Below, piece by piece: positions 1 through 10,600 of a DNA stretch of 64,000 nucleotides. The notes beneath the pieces are model-generated. The model made no database searches, had not been told where the DNA came from, and was given only the letters and a program-made list of their open reading frames with translations. A program made the position numbers and the translations under genes. The stretch comes from Cichorium intybus (Eukaryota > Streptophyta > Magnoliopsida > Asterales > Asteraceae). Position 1 is the first letter of the stretch. Each line of letters opens with the position of its first letter. The stretch is taken from positions 62,001 to 126,000 of the forward strand of contig JAKNSD010000055.1 in NCBI GenBank assembly GCA_023525715.1. Direction: 5' to 3'.

Positions 1-176
1 ATCATTAAAAAATTCAAAATTTAAGGAGTTTCTCATGAACCCAGGTACACCATAAATGTTTAAAATGATCACAAAGTGTAATTATAGGTAATTTTTGAAT
101 TTTACAAAAATTGAAAAATTAAGAATTTTTCATGTACCGGGGTACACGACAAATTGTTAAAAATAACATAAAAAAT

Positions 177-352
177 ATCATTAAAAAATTCAAAATTTAA
201 GGAGTTTCTCATGAACCTAGGTACACCAGAAATGTTTAAAATGATCACAAAGTGTAATTATAGGTAATTTTTGAATTTTACAAAAATTCAAAAATTAAGA
301 ATTTTTCATGTACCGGGGTACACGACAAATTGTTAAAAATAACAGAAAAAAT
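177..352 (+). repeat. Representative satellite monomer with dyad symmetries
   Basis: This unit shows the internal structure well. An AT-rich inverted repeat spans 266-296: the arm AATTTTTGAATTTT, a 3-bp spacer ACA, then its exact reverse complement. A smaller dyad, AATTA-TAGG-TAATT, lies at 256-269 and overlaps it. A GC-rich dyad, TGTACC-GG-GGTACA, lies at 309-322. Many other monomers carry TTGAAAAATT in place of TTCAAAAATT, which puts one mismatch in the long palindrome. Another variant has CGGGATACAC, which weakens the GC-rich dyad. My count of G and C in a typical monomer is 44 of 176. Confidence 0.9.
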
Positions 353-859
353 ATCATTAAAAAATTCAAAATTTAAGGAGTTTCTCATGAACCCAGGTAC
401 ACCATAAATGTTTAAAATGATCACAAAGTGTAATTATAGGTAATTTTTGAATTTTACAAAAATTGAAAAATTAAGAATTTTTCATGTACCGGGGTACACG
501 ACAAATTGTTAAAAATAACAGAAAAAATATCAATAAAAAATTCAAAATTTAAGGAGTTTCTCATGAACCTAGGTACACCAGAAATGTTTAAAATGATCAC
601 AAAGTGTAATTATAGGTAATTTTTGAATTTTACAAAAATTGAAAAATTAAGAATTTTTCATGTACCGGGGTACACGACAAATTGTTAAAAATAACAAAAA
701 AAATATCATTAAAAAATTCAAAATTTAAGAAGTTTCTCATGAACCTAGGTACACCAGAAATGTTTAAAATGATCACAAAGTGTAATTATAGGTAATTTTT
801 GAATTTTACAAAAATTGAAAAATTAAGAATTTTTCATGTACCGGGGTACACGACAAATT

Positions 860-2580
860 GTTAAAAATAACAGAAAAAATATCATTAAAAAATTCAAAAT
901 TTAAGGAGTTTCTCATGAACCCAGGTACACCATAAATGTTTAAAATGATCACAAAGTGTAATTATAGGTAATTTTTGAATTTTACAAAAATTGAAAAATT
1001 AAGAATTTTTCATGTACCGGGGTACACGACAAATTGTTAAAAATAACAGAAAAAATATCAATAAAAAATTCAAAATTTAAGGAGTTTCTCATGAACCCAG
1101 GTACACCAGAAATGGTTAAAATGATCACAAAGTGTAATTATAGGTAATTTTTGAATTTTACAAAAATTCAAAATTTAAGAATTTTTCATGTACCGGGGTA
1201 CACGACAAATTGTTAAAAATAACAAAAAAAATATCAATAAAAAATTCAAAATTTAAGGAGTTTCTCATAACCTAGGTACACCAGAAATGTTTAAAATGAT
1301 CACAAAGTGTAATTATAGGTAATTTTTGAATTTTACAAAAATTGAAAAATTAAGAATTTTTCATGTACCGGGGTACACGACAAATTGTTAAAAATAACAG
1401 AAAAAATATCATTAAAAATTCAAAATTTAAGGAGTTTCTCATGAACCCAGGTACACCATAAATGTTTAAAATAATCACAAAGTGTAATTATAAGTAAATT
1501 TTGAATTTTACAAAAATTGAAAAATTAAGAATTTTTCATCTACCGGGGTACACGACAAATTGTTAAAAATAACAGAAAAAATATCATTAAAAATTCAAAA
1601 TTTAAGGAGTTTCTCATGAACCCAGGTACACCATAAATGTTTAAAATAATCACAAAGTGTAATTATAGGTAATTTTTGAATTTTACAAAAATTGAAAAAT
1701 TAAGAATTTTTCATGTACCGGGGTACACGACAAATTGTTAAAAATAACATAAAAAATATCATTAAAAAATTCAAAATTTAAGGAGTTTCTCATGAACCTA
1801 GGTACACCAGAAATGTTTAAAATGATCACAAAGTGTAATTATAGGTAATTTTTGAATTTTACAAAAATTCAAAAATTAAGAATTTTTCATGTACCGGGGT
1901 ACACGACAAATTGTTAAAAATAACAGAAAAAATATCATTAAAAAATTCAAAATTTAAGGAGTTTCTCATGAACCCAGGTACACCATAAATGTTTAAAATG
2001 ATCACAAAGTGTAATTATAGGTAATTTTTGAATTTTACAAAAATTGAAAAATTAAGAATTTTTCATGTACCGGGGTACACGACAAATTGTTAAAAATAAC
2101 AGAAAAAATATCAATAAAAATTCAAAATTTAAGGAGTTTCTCATGAACCCAGGTACACCAGAAATGGTTAAAATGATCACAAAGTGTAATTATAGGTAAT
2201 TTTTGAATTTTACAAAAATTCAAAATTTAAGAATTTTTCATGTACCGGGGTACACGACAAATTGTTAAAAATAACAAAAAAAATATCAATAAAAAATTCA
2301 AAATTTAAGGAGTTTCTCATAACCTAGGTACACCAGAAATGTTTAAAATGATCACAAAGTGTAATTATAGGTAATTTTTGAATTTTACAAAAATTGAAAA
2401 ATTAAGAATTTTTCATGTACCGGGGTACACGACAAATTGTTAAAAATAACAGAAAAAATATCATTAAAAATTCAAAATTTAAGGAGTTTCTCATGAACCC
2501 AGGTACACCATAAATATTTAAAATAATCACAAAGTGTAATTATAAGTAATTTTTGAATTTTACAAAAATTGAAAAATTAA
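860..2580 (+). repeat. Six-monomer duplication in array A (distance about 1052 bp)
   Basis: A block at about 860-1530 recurs at about 1912-2580. Shared private variants include the TTCAAAATTTAAG form (1167 and 2219), a CATAACCTAGG monomer, and a TTTAAAATAATCAC monomer with TATAAGTAA, in the same order. The spacing corresponds to six monomers. The edges are approximate because neighbouring monomers are so alike. Confidence 0.75.
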
Positions 2581-4294
2581 GAATTTTTCATGTACCGGGG
2601 TACACGACAAATTGTTAAAAATAACAAAAAAAATATCATTAAAAAATTCAAAATTTAAGAAGTTTCTCATGAACCTAGGTACACCAGAAATGTTTAAAAT
2701 GATCACAAAGTGTAATTATAGGTAATTTTTGAATTTTACAAAAATTGAAAAATTAAGAATTTTTCATGTACCGGGGTACACGACAAATTGTTAAAAATAA
2801 TAGAAAAAATATCATTAAAAAATTAAAAATTTAAGGAGTTTCTCATGAACCCAGGTACACCAGAAATGGTAAAAATGATCACAAAGTGTAATTGTAGGTA
2901 ATTTTTGAATTTTAAAAAAATTCAAAAATTAAGAATTTTTCATGTACCGGGGTACACGACAAATTGTTAAAAATAACAGAAAAAATATCATTAAAAATTC
3001 AAAATTTAAGGAGTTTCTCATGAACCCAGGTACACCAGAAATGTTTAAAATGATCACAAAGTGTAATTATAGGTAATTTTTGAATTTTACAAAAATTGAA
3101 AAATTAAGAATTTTTCATCTACCGGGGTACACGACAAATTGTTAAAAATAACAGAAAAAATATCATTAAAAATTCAAAATTTAAGGAGTTTCTCATGAAC
3201 CCAGGTACACCATAAATGTTTAAAATAATCACAAAGTGTAATTATAGGTAATTTTTGAATTTTACAAAAATTGAAAAATTAAGAATTTTTCATGTACCGG
3301 GGTACACGACAAATTGTTAAAAATAACATAAAAATATCATTAAAAAATTCAAAATTTAAGGAGTTTCTCAATAACCTAGGTACACCAGAAATGTTTAAAA
3401 TGATCACAAAGTGTAATTATTGGTAATTTTTGAATTTTAAAAAAATTGAAAAATTAAGAATTTTTCATGTACCGGGGTACACGAAAAATTGTTAAAAATA
3501 ACAGAAAAAATATCAATTAAAAATTCAAAATTTAAGGAGTTTCTCATGAACCCAGGTACACCAGAAATGGTTAAAATGATCACAAAGTGTAATTATAGGT
3601 AATTTTTGAATTTTACAAAAATTCAAAAATTAAGAATTTTTCATGTACCGGGGTACACGACAAATTGTTAAAAATAACAGAAAAATATCATTAAAATTCA
3701 AAATTAAAGGAGTTTCTCATGAACCCAGGTACACCATAAATGTTTAAAATGATCACAAAGTGTAATTATAGGTAATTTTTGAATTTTACAAAAATTCAAA
3801 AATTAAGAATTTTTCATGTACCGGGGTACACGACAAATTGTGAAAAATAACAGAAAAAATATCAATAAAAAATTCAAAATTTAAGGAGGTTCTCATGAAC
3901 CCAGGTACACCAGAAATGGTTAAAATGATCACAAAGTGTAATTATAGGTAAATTTTGAATTTTACAAAAATTCAAAAATTAAGAATTTTTCATGTACCGG
4001 GGTACACGACAAATTGTTAAAAATAACAGAAAAAATATCATTAAAAATTCAAAATTGAAGGAGTTTCTCATGAACCCAGGTTCACCAGAAATGTTTAAAA
4101 TGACCACAAAGTGTAATTATAGGTAATTTTTGAATTTTACAAAAATTCAAAAATTAAGAATTTTTCATGTACCAGGGTACACGACAAATTGTTAAAAATA
4201 ACAAAAAAATATCAATAAAAAATTCAAAATTTAAGGAGTTTCTCAAGAACCCAGGTACACCAGAAATGGTTAAAATGATCACAAAGTGTAATTA

Positions 4295-4299
4295 TAGGT
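4295..4299. repeat. Left target-site duplication of solo LTR (TAGGT)
   Basis: TAGGT directly precedes the TGTTG start of the LTR and is repeated directly after its CAACA end. Five base pairs is the usual duplication size for plant LTR retrotransposons. Confidence 0.95.
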
Positions 4300-4639
4300 T
4301 GTTGAAAAATGTTTTTGTATGTGACCATCATTGAAATAAGATGAACTGTTTTTTATTATCTAACGAATATTATCAGTTCATTTCAGGTTGCGTGGTTTCA
4401 AGATTAAAAACGAGAAAATAAAAGAAAAAGAGTTTTAAAGCCAAAACAAAGAAAAATATAAAAGAAAATTAAATTAAATCTATTTAAAATGAATTTTTGG
4501 AAATATATTTTCTAAATAATTTATTTTATTAGAATTAATTAATTTTATAAATTAAAAATATTTTTTCCAAATTTATTTGAATTTAATTCGGATTTAAAAT
4601 GATTTAAATTTAAAAAGAAAATTAAAGAAAAAGAAATCA

Positions 4640-4975
4640 GCAGCAGCCCAAGTTTCTTCCGGCCCGGCCCACTGCTCCAGCCCAGCTCCGATCCAGCCCA
4701 CTCCGCCTACGACCCGTTTCCTCCGCTCCTGATCCGGAACCGACCCGCCCCGGCATCCGTTTCTCCTCACACGCTGCTCCGCGTGTTGACCCGCTAGCCA
4801 ACCCGGTCCGAACCGCCTCCAAGATCCGGTCTCCTCACAATCCCTCGCGGACCTTACCCGCCCCATTCCCTGATCCGACCCATCCGAAACCGATCCAGTT
4901 CTACTCACATTAAACCCGCGCTTAAACCCGATTCCCGACCCATTTCCGACCCGACCCAAAGTCCGCGTGTTTCTG
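4640..4975 (+). promoter_or_regulatory. GC-rich U3 block of solo LTR
   Basis: A stretch rich in GACCC, CCCGA and CCG motifs stands out from AT-rich DNA on both sides and lies upstream of the TATA box, where LTR enhancer sequences sit. The matching blocks in the full-length element are at 17460-17790 and 26980-27312, but they differ noticeably in sequence. A regulatory role is inferred from position only. Confidence 0.55.
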
Positions 4976-5048
4976 ATGAAATATTTACAGTTTTGGTCCC
5001 TGAACTTCCGAAAACCTTCAAAAACAACCCAAAACCCTTTAAAATTCA

Positions 5049-5056
5049 TATATAAA
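5049..5056 (+). promoter_or_regulatory. TATA box of solo LTR
   Basis: TATATAAA lies about 750 bp into the LTR and is conserved at the same relative place in both LTRs of the full-length element. Transcription would be expected to start about 25-35 bp downstream, dividing U3 from R. Confidence 0.7.
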
Positions 5057-5154
5057 CTATTTCAACACCATTTCTTTCATTTTTACCACCAAAAATTCAC
5101 CAAATCCTCTCCAACTTCCACCATCTTATTTCCAACTTCCAAACACTCTCCAAA

Positions 5155-5310
5155 ACACCAAGAACACACACCAAAAACACCAAGAACACACACCAAAAAC
5201 ACCAAGAACACCAAGAAAAACACTAAGAACACCAAGAAAAACACCAAGAACACCAAGATCAACACCAAGAACACCAAGATCACCAAGATCATCAAACAAG
5301 AACAAATAGA
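5155..5310 (+). repeat. CACCAAGAA-type minisatellite in solo LTR
   Basis: Degenerate short units of the type ACACCAAGA, with AACACCAAAA variants, are repeated many times just downstream of the presumed transcription start. The full-length element carries a homologous tract with a different unit order, so the tract expands and contracts. It makes a reading frame rich in Lys, Thr and Asn that I do not regard as a gene. Confidence 0.8.
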
Positions 5311-5345
5311 GACACAGTCTATTAGAAATCCAGTCCAACCCTAAG

Positions 5346-5442
5346 CCAGTTCAGTCAATTTATTTGACGAACCTACTTGATAGACCAGTCGTTCCACAGT
5401 CCTGTTATAAACCAGTTCAGTCAATCTATTGACGAACCTACT

Positions 5443-5446
<4 letters not shown>
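5346..5446 (+). repeat. Internal direct repeat in solo LTR (about 36 bp, 66 bp apart)
   Basis: CCAGTTCAGTCAAT followed by TTGACGAACCTACTTGAT occurs at 5346-5381 and again at 5412-5446. The same pair is present in the other LTRs (16983-17017 and 17048-17083 on the opposite strand), so the duplication is ancestral to the family. Confidence 0.85.

Positions 5447-5507
<61 letters not shown>
5445..5507. repeat. (AT)n microsatellite, about 31 units
   Basis: An uninterrupted AT run of about 63 bp lies inside the solo LTR. The corresponding place in the full-length element has only a short TATATA stretch, so this is an expansion in the older copy. Confidence 0.97.
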
Positions 5508-5511
<4 letters not shown>

Positions 5512-5620
5512 TAGTCATTTACATTATTTATCGTTTTATGTCTTTTAACTATAGTCATTTATATTATTTATCGCTTTAAGTCATTTAATTACTGCAATTT
5601 ATATTATTTATATATCTTTC

Positions 5621-5768
5621 ACACAGTAAACGGTGCAAACCTTTATTTGTGGCGATCAGATTATATATTTTTATTCTGCAACTCTTATTATTTATTCCGC
5701 ATTTATCTTTAATATATATATATATTTGTCACACAATAAACGGTGCAAACCTTTATTTGTGGTGATCA
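5621..5768 (+). repeat. Direct repeat near the 3' end of solo LTR (38 bp, 110 bp apart)
   Basis: A 38-bp motif with the core AAACGGTGCAAACC lies at 5621-5658 and again at 5731-5768, differing at two positions. The same pair is kept in both LTRs of the full-length element (16705-16742 and 16815-16852; 26224-26261 and 26332-26369, reverse strand). Its position near the LTR end suggests R or U5; its function is unknown. Confidence 0.88.
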
Positions 5769-5786
5769 TATTTTATATTTTCAACA

Positions 5787-5791
5787 TAGGT
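5787..5791. repeat. Right target-site duplication of solo LTR (TAGGT)
   Basis: TAGGT follows the CAACA end of the LTR and matches 4295-4299. The satellite continues from here as TAGGTAAATTTTGAATTTT, in register with the monomer cut at 4299. Confidence 0.95.
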
Positions 5792-7440
5792 AAATTTTGA
5801 ATTTTACAAAAATTGAAAAATTAAGAATTTTTCATGTACCAGGGTACACGACAAATTGTTAAAAATAACAGAAAAAATATCATTAATAAATTCAAAATTT
5901 AAGGAGTTTCTCATGAACCCAGGTACACCATAAATGTTTAAAATGATCACAAAGTGTAATTATAGGTAATTTTTGAATTTTACAACAATTCAAAAATTAA
6001 GAATTTTTCATGTACCGGGGTACACGACAAATTGTAAAAAATAACAGAAAAAATATCAATAAAAAATTCAAAATTTAAGAAGTTTCTCATGAACCAAGGT
6101 ACACCAGAAATGGTTAAAATGATCACAAAGTGTAATTATAGGTAATTTTTGAATTTTACAAAAATTAAGAATTTTTCATGTACCGGGGTACACGACAAAT
6201 TGTTAAAAATAACAAAAAGATATCAATAAAAAATTCAAAATTTAAGGAGTTTCTCATAACCTAGGTACATCAGAAATGTTTAAAATGATCACAAAGTGTA
6301 ATTATAGGTAATTTTTGAATTTTACAAAAATTGAAAAATTAAGAATTTTTCATGTACCGGGGTACATGACAAATTGTTAAAAATAACAGAAAAAATATCA
6401 ATAAAAAATTCAAAATTTAAGGAGTTTCTCATGAACCTAGGTACACCAGAAATGTTTAAAATGATCACAAAGTGTAATTATAAGTAATTTTTGAATTTTA
6501 CAAAAATTCAAAAATTAAGAATTTTTCATGTACCGGGGTACACGACAAATTGTTAAAAATAACAGAAAAAATATCATTAAAAATTCAAAATTTAAGGAGT
6601 TTCTCATGAACCCAGGTTCACCAGAAATGTTTAAAATGATCACAAAGTGTAATTATAGGTAATTTTTGAATTTTACAAAAATTCAAAAATTAAGAATTTT
6701 TCATGTACCGGGGTACACGACAAATTGTTAAAAATAACAAAAAGATATTAATAAAAAATTCAAAATTTAAGGAGTTTCTCATAACCTAGGTACATCAGAA
6801 ATGTTTAAAATGATCACAAAGTGTAATTATAGGTAGTTTTTGAATTTTACAAAAATTGAAAAATTAAGAATTTTTCATCTACCGGGGTACACGACAAATT
6901 GTTAAAAATAACAGAAAAAATATCATTAAAAAATTCAAAATTTAAGGAGTTTTACATGAACCCAGGTACACCAGAAATGGTTAAAATGATCACAAAGTGT
7001 AATTATAGGTAATTTTTGAATTTTACAAAAATTCAAAAATTAAGAATTTTTCATGTACCGGTGTACACGACAAATTGTTAAAAATAACAGAAAAAATATC
7101 ATTAAAAAAATTCAAAATTTAAGGAGTTTCTCATGAACCTAGGTACACCAGAAATGTTTAAAATGATCACAAAGTGTAATTATAGGTAATTTTTGAATTT
7201 TACAAAAATTCAAAAATTAAGAATTTTTCATTTACCGGGGTACACGACAAATTGTTAAAAATAACAGAAAAAATATCATTAAAAATTCAAAATTTAAGGA
7301 GTTTCTCATGAACCCAGGTACACCTGAAATGTTTAAAATGATCACAAAGTGTAATTATAGGTAATTTTTGAATTTTATAAAAATTGAAAAATTAAGAATT
7401 TTTCATGTACCGGGGTACACGATAAATTGTTAAAAATAAC

Positions 7441-10400
7441 AGAAAAAATATCATTAAAAATTCAAAATTTAAGGAGTTTCTCATGAACCCAGGTACACCA
7501 TAAATGTTTAAAATAATCACAAAGTGTAATTATAGGTAATTTTTGAATTTTACAAAAATTGAAAAATTAAGAATTTTTCATGTACCGGGGTACACGAAAA
7601 ATTGTTAAAAATAACAGAAAAAATATCATTAAAAAAATTCAAAATTTAAGGAGTTTCTCATGAACCTAGGTATACCAGAAATGTTTAAAATGATCACAAA
7701 GTGTAATTATAGGTAATTTTTGAATTTTACAAAAATTGAAAAATTAGGAATTTTTCATGTACCAGGGTACACGACAAATTGTTAAAAATAACAGAAAAAA
7801 TATCATTAAAAAATTCAAATTTTAAGGAGTTTCTCATTAACCCAGGTACACCAGAAATGGTTAAAATGATCACAAAGTGTAATTATAGTTAATTTTTGAA
7901 TTTTACAAAAATTCAAAAATTAAGAATTTTTCATGTACCGGGGTACACGACAAATTGTTAAAAATAACAGAAAAAATATCATTAAAAATTCAAAATTTAA
8001 GGAGTTTCTCATGAACCCAGGTATACCAGAAATGTTTAAAATGATCACAAAGTGTAATTATAGGTAATTTTTGAATTTTACAAAAATTGAAAAACTAAGA
8101 ATTTTTCATCTACCGGTGTACACGAAAAATTGTTAAAAATAACAGAAAAAATATCATTAAAAATTCAAAATTTAAGGAGTTTCTCATGAACCCAGGTACA
8201 CCATAAATGTTTAAAATAATCACAAAGTGTAATTATAGGTAATTTTTGAATTTTACAAAAATTGAAAAATTAAGAATTTTTCATCTACCGGGGTACACGA
8301 CAAATTGTTAAAAATAACAGAAAAAATATCATTAAAAAATTCAAAATTTAAGGAGTTTCTCATGAACCCAGGTACACCATAAATGTTTAAAATGATCACA
8401 AAGTGTAATTATAGGTAATTTTTGAATTTTACAAAAATTCAAAAATTAAGAATTTTTCATGTACCGGGGTACACGACAAATTGTTAAAAATAACAGAAAA
8501 AATATCAATAAAAAATTCAAAATTTAAGGAGCTTCTCATGAACCCAGGTACACCAGAAATGGTTAAAATGATCACAAAGTGTAATTATAGGTAATTTTTG
8601 AATTTTACAAAAATTCAAAAATTAAGAATTTTTCATGTACCGGGGTACACGACAAATTGTTAAAAATAACAAAAAAATATCAATAAAAAATTCAAAATTT
8701 AAGGAGTTTCTCATAACCTAGGTACACCAGAAATGTTTAAAATGATCACAAAGTGTAATTATAGGTAATTTTTGAATTTTACAAAAATTGAAAAATTAAG
8801 AATTTTTCATGTACCGGGGTACACGACAAATTGTTAAAAATAACAGAAAAAATATCATTAAAAAATTCAAAATTTAAGGAGTTTCTCATGAACCTAGGTA
8901 CACCAGAAATGTTTAAAATGATCACAAAGTGTAATTATAGGTAATTTTTGAATTTTACAAAAATTCAAAAATTAAGAATTTTTCATGTACCGGGGTACAC
9001 GACAAATTGTTAAAAATAACAGAAAAAATATCATTAAAAATTCAAAATTTAAGGAGTTTCTCATGAACCCAGGTACACCATAAATGTTTAAAATAATCAC
9101 AAAGTGTAATTATAGGTAATTTTTGAATTTTACAAAAATTGAAAAATTAAGAATTTTTCATGTACCGGGGTACACGAAAAATTGTTAAAAATAACAGAAA
9201 AAATATCATTAAAAAATTCAAAATTTAAGGAGTTTCTCATGAACCTAGGTACACCAGAAATGTTTAAAATGATCACAAAGTGTAATTATAGGTAATTTTT
9301 GAATTTTACAAAAATTGAAAAATTAAGAATTTTTCATGTACCAGGGTACACGACAAATTGTTAAAAATAACAGAAAAAATATCATGAAAAAATTCAAATT
9401 TTAAGGAGTTTCTCATTAACCCAGGTACACCAGAAATGGTTAAAATGATCACAAAGGGTAATTATAGTTAATTTTTGAATTTTACAAAAATTCAAAAATT
9501 AAGAATTTTTCATGTACCGGGGTACACGACAAATTGTTAAAAATAACAGAAAAAATATCATTAAAAATTCAAAATTTAAGGAGTTTCTCATGAACCCAGG
9601 TATACCAGAAATGTTTAAAATGATCACAAAGTGTAATTATAGGTAATTTTTGAATTTTACAAAAATTGAAAAACTAAGAATTTTTCATCTACCGGTGTAC
9701 ACGAAAAATTGTTAAAAATAACAGAAAAAATATCATTAAAAATTCAAAATTTAAGGAGTTTCTCATGAACCCAGGTACACCATAAATGTTTAAAATAATC
9801 ACAAAGTGTAATTATAGGTAATTTTTGAATTTTACAAAAATTGAAAAATTAAGAATTTTTCATCTACCGGGGTACACGACAAATTGTTAAAAATAACAGA
9901 AAAAATATCATTAAAAAATTCAAAATTTAAGGAGTTTCTCATGAACCCAGGTACACCATAAATGTTTAAAATGATCACAAAGTGTAATTATAGGTAATTT
10001 TTGAATTTTACAAAAATTCAAAAATTAAGAATTTTTCATGTACCGGGGTACACGACAAATTGTTAAAAATAACAGAAAAAATATCAATAAAAAATTCAAA
10101 ATTTAAGGAGCTTCTCATGAACCCAGGTACACCAGAAATGGTTAAAATGATCACAAAGTGTAATTATAGGTAATTTTTGAATTTTACAAAAATTCAAAAA
10201 TTAAGAATTTTTCATGTACCGGGGTACACGACAAATTGTTAAAAATAACAAAAAAATATCAATAAAAAATTCAAAATTTAAGGAGTTTCTCATAACCTAG
10301 GTACACCAGAAATGTTTAAAATGATCACAAAGTGTAATTATAGGTAATTTTTGAATTTTACAAAAATTGAAAAATTAAGAATTTTTCATGTACCGGGGTA

Positions 10401-10600
10401 CACGACAAATTGTTAAAAATAACAGAAAAAATATCATTAAAAAATTCAAAATTTAAGGAGTTTCTCATGAACCTAGGTACACCAGAAATGTTTAAAATGA
10501 TCACAAAGTGTAATTATAGGTAATTTTTGAATTTTACAAAAATTCAAAAATTAAGAATTTTTCATGTACCGGGGTACACCACAAATTGTTAAAAATAACA
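7441..10600 (+). repeat. Nine-monomer tandem duplication (about 1579 bp)
   Basis: Block 7441-9020 is repeated as about 9021-10600. Private variants recur at a constant distance: TTCAAATTTTAAGG (7812 region and 9391 region), CATCTACCGGTGTACACG (8107 and 9686) and GGAGCTTCTC (8531 and 10110), each 1579 bp apart. The copies differ by a handful of changes, so the duplication is recent relative to monomer divergence. Confidence 0.9.

Larger units (their letters stand above)
1..4299 (+). repeat. Satellite array A, about 176-bp monomers
   Basis: About 24 head-to-tail copies of an AT-rich monomer. The first three unit starts (ATCATT at 1, 177 and 353) are exactly 176 bp apart. Most copies differ by scattered substitutions and 1-2 bp length changes in A-runs. 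Landmarks in each unit are AAGGAGTTTCTCATGAACC, GATCACAAAGTGTAATTATAGG and CATGTACCGGGGTACACGAC. Two common forms alternate irregularly, one with CATGAACCCAGG or CATGAACCTAGG and one with CATAACCTAGG. The array is cut at 4299 by the solo LTR and continues in register after it. There is no gene here; short reading frames are repeat artefacts. Confidence 0.97.
4300..5786 (+). mobile_element. Solo LTR of a Ty1/copia element
   Basis: A 1487-bp insertion begins TGTTGAAAAATG and ends TATTTTCAACA, with TAGGT on both sides and no internal region. It aligns along its whole length with the LTRs of the full-length element at 16687-27625, in the opposite orientation. It shares the AT-rich left part, GC-rich block, TATA box, CACCAAGAA tract and duplicated right-hand motifs. 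Divergence from those LTRs is plain by eye, especially in the GC-rich block and the long AT run, so it comes from an older insertion or another subfamily. A solo LTR with a matching target duplication is the expected product of recombination between the two LTRs of one element. Confidence 0.95.

Noticed and set aside
202..214. AAGGAG followed by ATG in each monomer, resembling a bacterial ribosome-binding site and start
   Set aside because: It recurs in almost every satellite unit, the frame stops soon after, and the retrotransposon shows that this is plant nuclear DNA.
305..325. Possible CENP-B-like box around ACCGGGGTACACG
   Set aside because: Only the CGGG core matches; the TTCG and central A positions of the box do not line up, and plants have no clear CENP-B box system.
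1..4299. Regular repeats as a possible CRISPR array
   Set aside because: The whole 176-bp unit is repeated, with no unique spacers between short conserved repeats and no cas genes.
4967..5344. A 125-codon frame in the solo LTR, with 115-codon counterparts on the minus strand at 17120-17467 and 26637-26984
   Set aside because: The frame starts upstream of the TATA box, crosses the presumed transcription start and is mostly the CACCAAGAA minisatellite (Lys/Thr/Asn). Its presence in all LTRs follows from LTR homology.
5787..5830. Possible orientation switch of the satellite at the insertions
   Set aside because: The monomer continues in the same direction and register after both the solo LTR and the full-length element.
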